Assembly (NCBI GenBank): GCA_030068075.1
Contig: CM057825.1
Location: 121,199,434 to 121,263,433, forward strand
Source of the DNA: Paguma larvata
Lineage: Eukaryota > Chordata > Mammalia > Carnivora > Viverridae
DNA length: 64,000 bases
Reading direction: 5' to 3'
Part shown: positions 1 through 11,589 of the stretch, piece after piece
How positions within the stretch are numbered: the stretch's first letter is position 1
Layout: each line of letters opens with the position of its first letter
Notes under the pieces: model-generated
What the model saw: only the letters and a program-made list of their open reading frames with translations
What the model was told of the DNA's origin: nothing
Database searches by the model: none
Program-made: the position numbers and the translations under genes

Positions 1-48
1 ACCCCTAAGCCATAGACCCCTAGATGAGCCCATCTCCAAACCCCTAGT

Positions 49-431
49 GTATTAGTTTCCTAGTGCTGTCATAACAGAGTAGCCCAAAATGGGTGGCTTG
101 AAACAACACAGATTTATATCTCACAGTTCTGGAGGCCAGAAGGTCTGAACTTAAAGTGTCAGCAGGGCCATCATCCCCTGAAGACACAGGGAAGGAGCTG
201 TTTCATGACCCTCTCCTCCAGTCCCAAGGCTTTCTTCTCCACTGTGTCTTCACATCATCTGCCTTCTGTGTGTGACTGTCTCTGTGTCCAAATTTCCCCT
301 TTATATAAGGAAACCAGTCATCAGTCATATTGCGTTGGGGCCCACCTTAATGACCTCATCTTAATTACTTCTGTAAAGTCCCTGTCTCTAAATAAGGTCA
401 TATTCTAAGCTCCTGGGGGTTAGGACTTTAA
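49..431 (-). mobile_element. MaLR solo LTR remnant, MLT1-like
   Basis: The block opens with ttagtttcctagtgctgtc and ends near gggggttaggacttt. It contains the characteristic stretches 'cagttctggaggccagaagg', 'gtccaaatttcccc' and 'taatgacctcatctta'. In reverse complement these match the order I know for the non-coding MLT1 LTRs of the ERVL-MaLR group. It is a diverged fossil without internal retroviral sequence. The exact subfamily cannot be fixed by eye. Confidence 0.85.
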
Positions 432-483
432 TGCTTGCTTGCTTGCCTGCTTGCTGATTGATTGATTGATTGATTGATTGCTG
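432..483. repeat. Tetranucleotide microsatellite (TGCT)n-(TGAT)n
   Basis: A run of tgct units passes directly into about six tgat units. It abuts the outer end of the MLT1 remnant and is a likely length-variable locus. Confidence 0.9.
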
Positions 484-1629
484 GAGTGAGACACAACTCA
501 CCCACAATGCCTAGGTTCTCTCTGTGAGAATCAGATGTTAGGAATTAGATTTTTCACATGCAAAGGACCAAAAGATGAGTAAGGAAGCATGAAAAGTTAC
601 TAGAACCAAAGGTGGGATTCACACAGCCTCTTAGAATGCTTAGGTGGCTACCATATGAAACTGAAGTGCCCTCTCCTGATCTAGGAGGGGAAGGCGAGCA
701 ACATTTTCTGAACACCTAAGTGCCTGACTCCCTGTAAAGACTTTACAATCGTTACCCTATTTAGCTCAGTTAGTAATGGGCAAATGAGTATTTAGATCAG
801 TTTGTTGATCCTTTGCAAAAAAACCTAGGGGAAAAAAACCTTTTACAGGGGAAAAGAGTGACATCCAGAGAAGGGAATATGCCTCAGCCATCAGGACTAG
901 AATTCCAAATTAGGAGCAGTGAGATTCTTCATCCCACAGTTGGCCATATGTATCCATGAAGATTGGCTGGTGACCAGCACTGGCTCAGACTTCAGACAAT
1001 TGGGCCAATGACCATCCAAGAAGCAGATTCTTCCCTTTAGGGGTGGTGGAAGCGTGAAAGGCCAAGGAAAGAGGAGACCAAACACTGAGCTCATTGGCTG
1101 GTGAGGACTGTCTATCCCCAATGAGGAGAGAACAAGAATTGGGTCTTGATTCTTGACATGAAACTTTGACATTAAACTTTGAAACTTGTCCTCGGACTAA
1201 AGACTGCCAAACCTCAGTTTCCTTATCTGAAAACTGGGAATATGAACATAGCTGGAGAAATCAAACAGAATAAGATACGAGGCAAACATGATGAAAATGT
1301 TGATCTTCTTAATTCCTGTAGTTGTATTTAGAGCAGAGGCAGCTTAGAACTAGATGAGGTGGAGGTTTTCTGAGAGACAGGGACTTTGTTATCCTTTTTA
1401 ACAAGGTCGTGGAGTTTTAACAAGGAAGCATAAAGCATGAATTATGTCAGCAAGTAGAGGCGATGGAGAATGCCTCTATCCCCACATTATTTTGCTGCAA
1501 AGCAGTGGATGGCTACCTTAAGACAAAGTAGTTTAAGTACCAGATATTCACAGAATAATTTCCTTCTGTTCCTGTTTTAGGACATCCCTGCTGATCTCCC
1601 TCATCCATCTCCCCCAAACCTTTTATTTC
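484..1629. other. Mostly unique sequence, no gene seen
   Basis: No recognisable gene or strong repeat is visible. Around 1185-1290 the words 'acctcagtttccttatctg' and 'aaactgggaatat' suggest a weak plus-strand MIR scrap. The stretch near 700-800 may be another decayed MIR. The 91-residue minus-strand ORF at 897-1172 resembles nothing I know. Confidence 0.4.
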
Positions 1630-1830
1630 TTAAATTTTTTTAATGTTTATTTCTTTTTGAGGGAGAGAGAGACAGAGTGTGAGCAGGGAAGGGGCAGAGA
1701 GAGAGAGAGAGGGAGGGAGATGCAGAATCTGTCAGCACAGAGCCCGATGCGAGGCTCGAACTTATGAACCATGAGATCATGCCCTAAGCCGAAGTCAGAC
1801 GCTTAACTGTCTGAGCCACCCAGCTGCCCC
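1630..1830 (-). mobile_element. CAN SINE (tRNA-Lys derived)
   Basis: Reading the minus strand gives the tRNA-like head, then the gagcctcgcatcgggctctg region, then CT-rich sequence and an A-rich tail (seen here as T-rich at the left). The plus-strand right edge is gagccacccagctgcccc. Flanks aaaccttttat and aaatcttttaa look like a diverged target-site duplication. Confidence 0.92.
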
Positions 1831-3529
1831 TCTACCAAATCTTTTAATGGGTAAATAGAAACCTGAGTTATCTTCTCCTCAAAGTTAAACAACTCATTCC
1901 TTCAAGTGCATGATGCCGCTCTTGGCTCCAGAAAGTCTGAGACTGTTGGAAGATGTCCAGAAGGTTGCATTCACCCTGAATGCCATGAAATATGCATGGC
2001 AGAAAATAGGCAGTCTTGAAATGCTCCCTCCCTCCTGGATTTCAGGAGGGCGGCATTTGTGATCTACTTGCATCTCGGTCAAATGTACATCTGGGGACAT
2101 GTGGGAGACATATCAATGACTCTATCAGGGTGATAACATTTCACATGTTACACAAACCAGCTTCTTCCTTCCCAGACCACCTGGAGAAGCAGATGAAACT
2201 TTGACCGAAGGTGGAAGGGCTGTGGAACAAAGATAGTTCTGCCTATTCCTGGCTGTGGCTTTATTTCCATTCTCTGGAAAGAGATAAGAAAGGCCGTTTG
2301 GTATTTGGATGCATGTTCCAATCGCACATGTGCTGATGACCCCATTCTTCAGGGTCTAAGAGCTGGACCAGAGAATATCATCCCTTTCTCCCTTCCCCAG
2401 TGAAGGGTGGTTCTTCCAGGCCTCTGGCTTATGAAGACAGCCATCACAGGAGACCCTTTGTGGAGAGAAGAAGCAGGATGAAGGGATGGTATTTTCAAAA
2501 GAAGAGTCCATTTGGAGAGGGCAGAACAACTCCTTTGACAGTTCTACACGTGTTGGGCATCTCCAGAAGTTGCTGATACTCCAGGTACTCAGCATGTCTG
2601 CCCCCAGAGTGGATAGGAGAGACATGAGTAACACCAGGACAGAACATATGAGTGCTCAAAGACAAATGCCCAATTATTTTATTGTATCACCAATTATCTT
2701 CCCAACTAGGGTTTCTGGGAGCCCTCCTGGAGTCACACCCTGTTGGATATTTTCATTCTCCATTTCCTTTTCTTTCTCAGTGGGAAACTCTACCTTACCC
2801 GCTCTGGGGCTTCTGAGGACATCTGGGCAGTACAGCTTCTTCACCGCTCCGATGGAGAATTCTTTGTCCTTGTCTGGTGAAAGGATGTCTTTTTTAATCA
2901 AATTGGAATCTTCCTTCAGAACACGGGTGGATTTTTGAGGGAATATGGGGACTTGTTGAGCCAATTAGAGGAGCTGAGTCATTCCCTGGTTATTATGTCC
3001 CTCTTTTCCAGTGTTTTCTTCGACCGGTGTTCTCTCACATGCCCTTTCCATATTTCTCCACAATGAAATGGAGGTTACTCAGCCACCATGTTTACAGTAA
3101 GTCCACCCAGTCCTTCATGGGCATGGGAAGGATCCTTCATACCTTCTATAAGCTTAAGACATAGGATAACCAAGTTGTTCCCGTCAGTCTTGGTCTTCCC
3201 TGGGCCTAGCACAGAAAGTGCACTTCCGGGGACCCTTCCTAGTCCCAGGAAACAGGCAAAGTTGCTCATCTTAGAGATGTGTCCCAGCCTCTTCCAACAG
3301 GCCTGTCTTCTCCCATATAATGACAGAGAGATTCTAATTATTTTTTCATGCCTAGTGTAACGTCTTTTGCTTGAGATCCATTTCCAGTCACTTCTCCTGA
3401 CTTCTGCCCCCTTATTATCTCCCCTAAATACTGCCGTCTAATTTCTACCCCACCCAGATTAACAAGAAAGACAACTGAATCATGATAATAGAAAGCATTT
3501 TCTGAAAGGTATCAAGAAGGGGAAACAGA
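1831..3529. other. Unique sequence with one weak ORF candidate
   Basis: No repeat is recognised. Several overlapping ORFs of 60-150 codons occur on both strands, which is expected by chance in this composition. The only one listed separately is the minus-strand frame at 2674-2964. Confidence 0.4.
2674..2964 (-). other. Unidentified ORF, 96 codons, possible exon or chance
   Basis: The frame is Lys/Glu/Asp-rich and runs through residues such as EFSIGAVKKLYCPD. It lacks the low-complexity look of neighbouring ORFs. On the minus strand its stop codon overlaps an AATAAA hexamer, and a CAAG preceded by pyrimidines lies upstream, so a terminal exon is imaginable. I recognise no domain, signal peptide or family. 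Chance remains the likelier explanation. Confidence 0.15.
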
Positions 3530-3720
3530 ACGTGAATCCAACCTAATGTGTACCAAGAACTGTACCAACTATTAACACATACCATGTTGTCATCGCAACT
3601 AGACATAACTAGTATCATTGTTTCCATTTTCCAGATAGCAAACTAAGGATTAGAGAGATTAAGTGACTCACTGGAAATCACTCTGCCAGCAAATAATGGA
3701 GCTGGAATCAGATTCCAGGT
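3530..3720 (-). mobile_element. MIR SINE fragment
   Basis: The words 'gtgtaccaagaactgtacc', 'ttgtttccattttccagata' and 'gagagattaagtgactcac' follow the order of the MIR consensus in reverse. It is about as diverged as expected for this ancient tRNA-derived SINE. Confidence 0.8.
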
Positions 3721-4639
3721 CTTGTCTGGGGCAGAGTAAAGGTCATCCTAGAAAGGAAGTTTGAGGTTACAGTTATAAAATTTCTCAAATGTTGAAGCCA
3801 AGGGGGGAGAAATCTAGTGTGATGGAGGAGAGCAGATGAAGCAGCAATGTGGGAAAACTCAAATATATGCATTCCCTTTTTGTTTTTAATTTTAACACTA
3901 TGGAATTCAAGTCACTTTGTAAGCTTTGAAACATAAAAATGTATAATGTATAATATGGTTTGCTCATAAAATTATCATGTTTGGGGTATTTAAAGATATG
4001 AGAACATAGGAAGAAGGAGAAGAGTTTGGGGAAAATAGCTTTTCTCTTATTTGAGAAAAGTTAAAACATTTTGGAAAAAATATTAAAAAGGAGTTTTCTA
4101 ATTTTTTTTTTAACCAGATTTCCACAATCATATTTTCAGCCATTCACTTTTACTTTTCCCTGTTAAACTTTAGAAACCCTCAAACTGGGCCTCTTCAGGT
4201 TCTACCACCTGCCCAGGGGTCAATGCTCAGTATCACCACCCCCTCCCCCTTTGCATCCTCTCCTTCTCTCTAGTGGTGGGTACTTGATGGCTTTTCATGG
4301 TCCTTTCTCCAGTCCCAGGCTTTCATCCAGCTTCCTACTCAATAGCTCTTACTTGGTCTGCCTCTTCATAATTAACTACTCCTCATGAGTAGTTCGTGTC
4401 TGTGGTAGTTCCTGGTGGCTACTGGTCATCTCACTTAGCTGATCCCTGGGATAGGCTATGTCCTAGGTTCAGAGGAGTACTTGAAGACTTTTAGAAGAGT
4501 GAAGCCAGGGAGTTGCCCTCTTACCACACCTGTTCAGCTGATGACTACAGCCCTACCCTACCCTAGGGTCGCAGGTTCGATGAGTGGAGTGTGGGCTTGA
4601 ATGGCAGTCCCAGTTGGTCCCAGATGAAGCAAGAGTTTT
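3721..4639. other. Unique AT-rich to CT-rich sequence, no gene seen
   Basis: Nothing recognisable. It includes short T runs near 4101 and a CT-rich stretch at 4230-4275. No ORF above background is present. Confidence 0.4.
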
Positions 4640-5120
4640 GAAAAGAATTTGGTCCAAAGACTAGAAATAACCTTAATGCTCACAATAGGGACTGCTTAAA
4701 TTATGATGTAAGCCGTAAAATGGAATTCAATACAGCTATGAAAGGATCAAGATAGAGCTCTGCCTACCAAATACGGTACTATCTTTAAGCAAATCTAAGT
4801 GAGAAATATAGAATAATGAGAAAAACAGAATAGTGAGAAAATATGCTGCATTTATATTAAAAAGATAGCAGAAATGGGATGATAGGTGCATATTTGCTTG
4901 TATGTCCATAAAATATCTTTATGATCTTTGTAATACCCAAGAAACTCTGACAGAGAGATGCCCTAGGGATTTAAAGATAAAGAGAAAGAGAGACTTAATT
5001 TTGACTAGATACCCTTTTATAGCACTTATTTTTTTTTTTTTTATCATTTGCATGTATTGCCTTTTGGTAGGTGGTCAAGCAGATGGCTAGATTATACAAA
5101 TACATGAAAATATGAAGGTA
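4640..5120 (+). mobile_element. L1 LINE 3' end remnant
   Basis: The words 'aaataaccttaatgctcaca', 'tggaattcaatacagctatg' and later 'tgctgcatttatatt' follow the order of old L1 3' untranslated sequence (the ...atggaatattatgcagctat... segment). The copy is heavily diverged and has no coding capacity. Confidence 0.7.
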
Positions 5121-5324
5121 GTTTGACACATTGTATCCATTTATAAGTACGATGGAAATTAATTACATGAAACTATTGCTGATTGGTCAAGTCACCTCAG
5201 CACAAAGGTTAGCCTGCATGTAGTCTGGTGGATCTGGAAATATCTGTTTGCCATTGAGGAGGGAAGGTAGATGTGTGTGCCATCTGGATGTGCCCCTGGG
5301 TAGTCTCCTCAGCTACTAAGTCAC

Positions 5325-5460
5325 TGCTGCAACAAACATTAGCTGAGACCCTACTACGTGCCCACACAGAGGTGGATGCTTCTACTGCTCAAATGAATAA
5401 GATGCAGCTGACCCACGTGGATCTCACAGTGGATGGGAGTGGGATCCATCTCCATACATG
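5325..5460 (-). mobile_element. L2 LINE 3' end fragment
   Basis: The plus strand reads aacaaacattagctgagacc, then cctactacgtgcccacacag and atgaataagatgcagc. This is the reverse complement of the L2 3' tail (ggcacatagtaggtgctcaa type). Confidence 0.7.
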
Positions 5461-5679
5461 ACTATAGCACAATGTTGCAAATATTCAACCCGAAGATACT
5501 GGGGGATGATCCACTAATGAGATTCTTGGGGGTCTGAAGAAGAAACTGAACAGCCAAATGACCCTTAAGAATCATCCAGTCCACTCCCTTGATGAAAGAG
5601 TTGAGGAAACAGTTCTGAGTAGGGCCATGCAAGGATGAAGTGGCAGGAATGGACGTATGAACCAAATATAAATTTTAAA

Positions 5680-6115
5680 TATCGCTGCTTAACAAATTCC
5701 ACCATCTCAACAGCATGCAGCAGTAAGCACGTAGTCAGCTCAAGTTCTGTACGTTGGCTGGGGGCAGGGCAGGGGTTAGCTGGAGTGGCTCTGCCCTGCT
5801 CCATGCAGCCTCTATCCAGGGGGCTGTTCTGGGCATATTCTTCTCCTGGCATGGCAGAAATGCAAGAAAGCAAAGGGGAGCACACAGTCTTCAAGAGGCA
5901 GGGTCTCGGCATTGGCACAGCATTACCTCTGCCTCATTCTCTTGGCTAAAGAAAGTCACTGGGCTGAACCGGAATTAAAGGATTTCTTTTTTACTCCTTT
6001 AGCAAGGAAAATAAAAGGCCCCAGGCAAAAGGCATGGATAGGAGGAGTTGGAGGGGGTGAAGAATTAGGGTCAACGATACCATCTACCACATGGATTTTC
6101 GTGCATGTTTGTGGG
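5680..6115 (-). mobile_element. MaLR LTR remnant, MLT1 group
   Basis: The block runs from gctgcttaacaaattccacc through 'ggcaggggttagctggagtg', 'ggctaaagaaagtcactggg' and 'aggaggagttggagggggtg'. This is the order of the longer MLT1-type LTRs in reverse complement. ORFs overlapping it on both strands are repeat artefacts. Confidence 0.7.
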
Positions 6116-7617
6116 TCACAAGGCCAGTGCAGTAGGCTGCCTCTTTGGGGAAAGAAAAGTTGCTAATATGGAGAAGTCTCAATACCCGGATGGGTGGTGG
6201 TGGTGAGAGTATGTAGATTATGCATGTGTAATGACACTGGTGTCGTCAAGGAGGAAAAAAGACCCTTACTAGAAACCTGGCATCTAGGAGTTAATCTTTT
6301 CTTTTCTTTCAAAGCTTTTCCAGCCTACCAAGAATTCTTCAGAGGTGTACAAGGGCTAGAGGGGGTGGGGGCTAGGGGCACCTGCTCCAGGAAGGAATTG
6401 AGAGGAAGGGGAAGGGGGCACAAGTGTATTTAGGGGAGCAGAAGAGATCGTTGCTTTCGAAGGTGGAAACTTTTCAGTCATTTGTTCAAAGCTAATACAT
6501 GAACAAGATATTGTTACGGGTGTGAGGAGATGGTTTTAGATGACACAAGTGTCAAAGTACAACCTTGAGGCTCAAAGAAAGGCAAGAGCCAGTGCCTTTT
6601 TTTTTTTTTTTTTACAAGATCACTGATTTGCCAACCGAAAGGGACAGGCTCAGGCTCTGCCCCCAGCAGGCCCCACCCCTGGGCCCCCTTCCTCCCTGGT
6701 TAGAACCTGGGTGTATCTCAAGTGGAGTGGGCAGGGAGAAGGGCTGGCAGGACTCTGTCTTGATGTATCAAGGAGAGTAACCTGGAGTGTTGCTTTCTTG
6801 GAGTGATAATGCCTGGTGTCTCCTGGAGGCAAGACTTCAAAAAATTGGTAAACACCACGGCAAGAACTGAAATAACTGTTATCACCTTGTTTAACACCTA
6901 AATTGTATATATTGTTGCTGGGGAAGAAGCAAATTTGGCTGGTGGGCGTTGAGGAGGTTGTCTTCAGGATAACCAGGTTGCAAGGCATTCTGAGATGATT
7001 CACTGAGTTACTGATAATAAGGCACAGAGAGGAGAGAGACGAAAATAATAACAATAGCTACTCATATAGGGAACATAGGTTAGGTGCTGGGTATTGTTAC
7101 CAGATCCTTTTTCTCACTACCTCAGTACAGTAGGGAGCATCACATGACCTGATATCAACCAACCAGACTCTTTCCTGGGACGGTGTCTCTTAAGTGAAGT
7201 AATGGAAGGAACTTGGAACCACTGAGGTTTCTTTATGGTCGGAGCTGAGTGCCCAGCTGTGAATCTGCCACTAAATTATTGGGGGTTCTGCCTCCCGAGG
7301 GACATGGGAGACAAAGTGTATGTGTTAGCCCCACTCTGGGTACAGACTGTGACAGGACATTGCCAGTCTGGCTCCTGGACATGAAGCTAATCACATTTCA
7401 TTTCCAAAAGGATGTTTGGTATAAATGGAATGATGAGAGCCCGCATTTATTAAGACATTCAACTTCTTTGAGACCATTCCCACCTGCAAAACTCAGATAA
7501 TATATTTCCTAGCTGGCAGCGAGGTCATGAGAGTTGAAGGCAAGAATATCTGTAATGTACTTAGCATGATTACTAAAAAAATATGGTATGGGGACAATAC
7601 GATATCTAGTCACAATT
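6116..7617. other. Unique sequence with poly-T run, no gene seen
   Basis: The region holds a T17 run at about 6598-6614 and G-rich patches at 6355-6420. No coding or repeat signature is recognised apart from a possible MIR scrap near 7050-7120. Confidence 0.4.
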
Positions 7618-8030
7618 CTATTATGTTATTTATCAAGCACTTGTCGAGCACCTATTATATGTCAGGTATTCTATTAGGTACTTTAAAAAACATCTTAGGG
7701 GCTCCTAGGTGGCTTAGTTGGTTAAGCATCCAACTCTTGATTTGGGTTCAGGTAGTGATCTCACAGTTGTAGAGACCAAGCCCTATATCAGGCTCCAGGC
7801 TGGGTGTGGAACCTGCTTGGGATTCTCTCTCTCCCTTTTCCTCTGCCCCTCTCCCCCATTCGTGCTCGCGCTCTCTCTCAAAAATATAAATATATAGTAA
7901 AAACAGGTTACTGAACTATCACAAGTGTTGAACATGTAATCCCTATTATTATCCCCATTTCACAGCTAGAGAATCTCAAAAGGTTAAGTACTTGCTCAAG
8001 GTCACATTAGCTGTGAATTGGTGGCTATTA
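7618..8030 (-). mobile_element. MIR SINE split by a CAN SINE
   Basis: The left half ends near 7697 and includes gagcacctattatatgtcag. The right half resumes near 7906 with 'tattattatccccatttcac' and 'ttgctcaaggtcacatt'. The two halves are consecutive parts of one MIR copy, so the SINE between them inserted later. Confidence 0.85.
7698..7905 (+). mobile_element. CAN SINE, older type
   Basis: It begins ggggctcctaggtggcttag and continues through a degenerate tRNA-like B box to aacctgcttgggattctctc and an A/T-rich tail. It lacks the cagctcagagcctg block of the younger copies, which suggests an older carnivore subfamily. It sits inside a MIR. Confidence 0.9.
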
Positions 8031-8457
8031 TTATTTTTGTCACACAGAGCACAACTCTCTAACAATCCATAAATCCCATCTATACATCACACACATCTAC
8101 ATACAAACACAACCAGAGATTGTTAGACACACCTGAAGACACACAAGGAAACACAGACATTATACAGTATTGGCTGTGTGTATTCATAGTATTCGTAAGC
8201 TCCTTGAATTACAGATTCACCTTCCCCATGTACTGTGTCATCCCCTCCCCTACTGCTACCAGGGCTCCACTCATAATCTGAGAGATTAATTCAGGGTAGA
8301 TGCAAGTATGGCTTTATTACAATCCTCTTCCCAGGGTAGCTGAATCTTAACAGATGAACTGTGGACACCGCAGTGCAAAGGCTGCCAGAATTACTTGTCC
8401 TTGGGGGACTTTCAGGCCTGTATTAGGAAGACCAAAGAGAGAATCCTGGGGACAGAG

Positions 8458-8610
8458 AATTCATTCATTCATTCATTCATTCAGCGTAAATGTGATTGAT
8501 CAGACAGCCATGTGCTACTCATTGTGCAAGGCTCCCAAGAGAATACTACAAAGACAGAGGCATGATGCTTGACCTCCCACGTTTCAGAATCTGCTAGAGT
8601 TACACTTGAT
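8458..8610 (-). mobile_element. L2 LINE 3' end with (ATTC)n tail
   Basis: Five to six attc units at 8459-8483 are the reverse complement of the tgaa tail of L2. They are followed by diverged L2 3' sequence including 'aggctcccaagagaatac' and 'tgacctcccacgttt'. Confidence 0.6.
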
Positions 8611-8714
8611 CTTAACCATGCCCTCCTAATGCCAACTGTAGATGGACAGAGAGAGTCATGATGTGGGGACTCTCCTTCCATTTAGAATCTTCATTGTGGA
8701 TTCCTAGAATCCTG

Positions 8715-8890
8715 GAGCTGTGTTACCTACTATGGTAGCCACTAGCCACCTGGGCTATTTATGTTTCAACTGAAATTCCTTGCAATTGAATAAAGTTAAA
8801 AATTCAGTTCCTGGTTAATGCTAGCCTCATCTGGGGCACTCAACACCTCCATCTGGCTACTGGTTACCATCTTGGACAGGGTAGGTAGAG
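8715..8890. mobile_element. Short non-autonomous hAT-like DNA transposon fossil
   Basis: The left side reads actatggtagccactagcca and the right side tggctactggttaccatctt. These are imperfect inverted copies around an AT-rich middle with 'aaaattcagttcctggtt'. The arrangement matches a common mammalian MER element; the exact family is not assigned. Confidence 0.6.
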
Positions 8891-9284
8891 AATATTATCA
8901 TCATTGCACAGATTTTGAAGGGTACCAGACTGAAGTATCAAAGAATGACAGTAGCTTGGAGGTATTCAATTTCTACCCTCCTTATTGTACAAATGGTGAA
9001 AATGAGGCTCAGAGAGGGGTGGACAAGGAATGAATCCACAGTCTAGTTACAAATGGAATCTTCCAATACCTTTGCCAATAATATCCCCACCTCCCCTGCC
9101 CTACCCATCCAGTCTTCCCTCACAAACCAAGGGTAAGGAATCACGGACTTCAGATTTGACACCACCAGCCGTAAGCTTTGGCCTTCACAAGAAGCCCTTC
9201 TCCAGAGGGGACCTTGCTATCTCTCCAGGAGGCTGTACACACCAGTAACTACAAAACAAGAACAGCAACAAAGCCTCCCTTTCT

Positions 9285-9495
9285 GTGCGGTGACCTTGGC
9301 ATCCGTTATCTCTTTTAAGCCTCCCCAGCAACCCAAAGAGTTGATTTCATTATTACGGATAAGGAAACCAAGGCCCAGAAAGGTGACTACCTTGCCCAGG
9401 GTCACCCAGCTACAAAGAGAGAAACCAGTATTGGAACTCAGATCTTTGGCCCCCAGAGCTGAATGCCGTTGGCTTCCCTCCTAACCTACCACTGC
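9285..9495 (-). mobile_element. MIR SINE fragment
   Basis: The words 'gataaggaaaccaaggccca', 'ccttgcccagggtcaccca' and 'ggaactcagatctttgg' form a near full-length reversed MIR core and tRNA-like part. It is one of the better preserved MIRs here. Confidence 0.88.
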
Positions 9496-10349
9496 ATTTT
9501 AAAGCTTCACTTTCAACAGAATAAGAAGCAATTATAATTGTAAATGTTCTTCTTTCTTGGCCTTGCTTCAAATGCAAATACCGAAACCAATGTAAAACCA
9601 GAGTTTAAACAAGAACCATCCCTGCTGGAAAAGCCACACCTCTTTGGTCCTTTGCCCCATTTCTTATCAGCCATGTACACATCTCTGCTTGGCGGTCCCT
9701 GGAAACACTCTCCCTAGGACCCAAAAGGATCCAGAAAGAGCGTAACTGGAAGGGCTTGGCTGTGATGCTAGGCCTTGGGCTGTTAGCTCAGGACCACATT
9801 CCAGCACAGAGGTGAAGCATTAAAAAATCAGGTTGGGAGATCTGTCCCCCTCAAGGCGCACACACCAGTCGCGCCCTGGGAATCGGAGGGAGAAACAAAA
9901 GGCAGAAGGCTCACTGGAAGTTAGGTTCTTTCCAACCACAGCTTCAGCTATGCCACCTCAAATCTGTGTCGGGCGAGGAGAGTCAGCTTTATCCTTGCGC
10001 GAGAAAGCGTTCCTGTCTCTTATTCACGTAGGGCTTAGCTTCTTAGTGTCACTCTGACAGCTAAAATATTTGTTGGAGAGTTCTCCCGCAGGTCTCTCAG
10101 GGCGGGAGAAATGCTGCTGGCTGGAGAGTTTGTTTTGCAAAAATAAACCCAGCAAAGTGAATCTCTAGGGACCCCCTGAGTCCTAATATGCGCATGAGAC
10201 TGGGGATGGAGATTGGACCTGTACCTGGTAGGGCTTTGAATGTCAGCTACGGAATGTGAACTTGATTTAGGAAGTGATAGGGGATGGTAGGGGAAGCAGG
10301 TTTTTGTTTGCTTTATTTTCAGCAGAAAACTGCCATGATCTGGGTTTAT
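9496..10349. other. Unique sequence, local CpG enrichment, no gene seen
   Basis: No repeat is recognised. CpG dinucleotides cluster around 9855-9885 and 9968-10030, including aaggcgcacac and ttgcgcgagaaagcg. The short ORFs here do not look like known proteins. Confidence 0.4.
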
Positions 10350-10470
10350 CTGATCATTTTGCAAATATTAAGCAACTACTATGTGCCAGCTACTGTTCTT
10401 AGGCCCTGGGAATTTGAGGATGAACCAGACAGACACAGGCAGGTTGTGACGGGGTTTACACTCATCTAGA
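10350..10470 (-). mobile_element. L2 LINE 3' end fragment
   Basis: The stretch 'aactactatgtgccagctac', 'tgttcttaggccctggg' and 'gatgaaccagacagacacag' is the reverse complement of the L2 3' untranslated end. Confidence 0.75.
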
Positions 10471-10930
10471 ATGGTGGTTCTCAACTGGGGGCAGTGTTGT
10501 ACCGCCACCCAGGATATTTGGAAATGTTTGGAGGTTTTTTATTTGTATTTACTTATTTTTAAATGTTTTCTTTTATTTTTGAGACAGATAGTGGAGAAGG
10601 GGCAGAGAGAGAGAGAGAGAGAGACAGAATCCAAAGCAGGTTCCAGGCTCTGAGCCAGTCAGCACAGAGCCCGACGCGGGGCTCGAAATCACCGACCGTG
10701 AGATCACGACCTGAGCCGAAGTCAGAGGCTTAACCAAGTGAGCCACCCAGGCGCCCCTGGAGATATTTTCAGATTTCAAAATTATTGAGGAGTGGTATTT
10801 GCTACTGGCACCTAGGAATGGAGGCCAGGGATGTTGTTAAGCATCCTACAATGCACAGGACAGGCCTCCACAGCAAAGAATCAACAAAATGTCAATGGTG
10901 GAGAAGCTGGGAATCCTTAACCTAGTAGGG
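10471..10930 (+). mobile_element. MER20 hAT-Charlie transposon split by a SINE
   Basis: The left part has 'gtggttctcaactggggg' and 'atatttggaaatgtttgg'. The right part, from 10758, has 'ggccagggatgttgttaagc' and 'atcctacaatgcacaggaca'. This is the order of MER20, a non-autonomous hAT element of placental mammals. A minus-strand SINE occupies the middle. Confidence 0.85.
10541..10757 (-). mobile_element. CAN SINE inside MER20
   Basis: T-rich left end, GA-rich block, 'cagcacagagcccgacgcgg' and right end 'tgagccacccaggcgcccc' mark a minus-strand copy. Flanks tggaggtttttt (10529-10540) and tggagatatttt (10758-10769) are consistent with a target-site duplication. Confidence 0.95.
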
Positions 10931-11065
10931 AATAAACTTATGAATGATACAGAACCTTTTCCCCTGCATATAAATTATGGACACTATCGTGATGCAGGGC
11001 ACAGAGTATGTAAACAGTAGATCAAATCTAAAAAGGCACATGGGGGATGGCTTTAGAAATTATCC

Positions 11066-11309
11066 CTTTTTTTTTTTCATTTAAATTTTAATTTGAGAGA
11101 GAGAGAGAGCAGGGAAGAGGACAAGAGTATGGGAGGGAGAGAGAGAGAGAGAGACAGAGAGAGACAGACAGAGACAGAGACACTGTCCCAAGCCGACTCC
11201 ACACTTAGCACAGAGCCTAACACAGAGCTCGATCCCAAGGCCCTGAGATTATAACCCGGGTGGAAATCGAGAGTCGGATGCTCAACTGACTGAGCCACCC
11301 AGGCACCCC
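11066..11309 (-). mobile_element. CAN SINE
   Basis: A minus-strand copy bounded by identical flanks agaaattatcc at 11055-11065 and 11310-11320. It has an expanded GA-rich block at 11094-11182. The ORF read across it (residues such as GAWVAQSVEHPT) is translated SINE. Confidence 0.96.
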
Positions 11310-11589
11310 AGAAATTATCCATTTACATACCACGTGAGATATTTCAGACAGAAGATTTGAGCAAAAAAGAAATATTATCTTTGTTCCCAAGGGAGGGCTC
11401 CAGATGATAAAACGGGAGGGATTTCCAGTCTTAGGGACGCAAGGTACTTCTGGGAAAACAATGATTCATGAAGCTCTAGGGATTAGGAAGACTCTGGGAC
11501 AGACGGCCATAGCCGTTGAAGTGAGCCACGGCAGGGGACAAGCTGTAGAGACTGAATTCACGCAGGGTAGGAGGGATCGTTTCATACAC

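Noticed and set aside
11077..11322. ORF with residues GAWVAQSVEHPT and a Ser/Leu-rich end, repeated in similar form at many places
   Set aside because: It is the translated reverse of a CAN SINE. The same peptide recurs at 16659, 19408, 20637, 26833, 32036, 34634 and 45488 because those are SINE copies, not a gene family.
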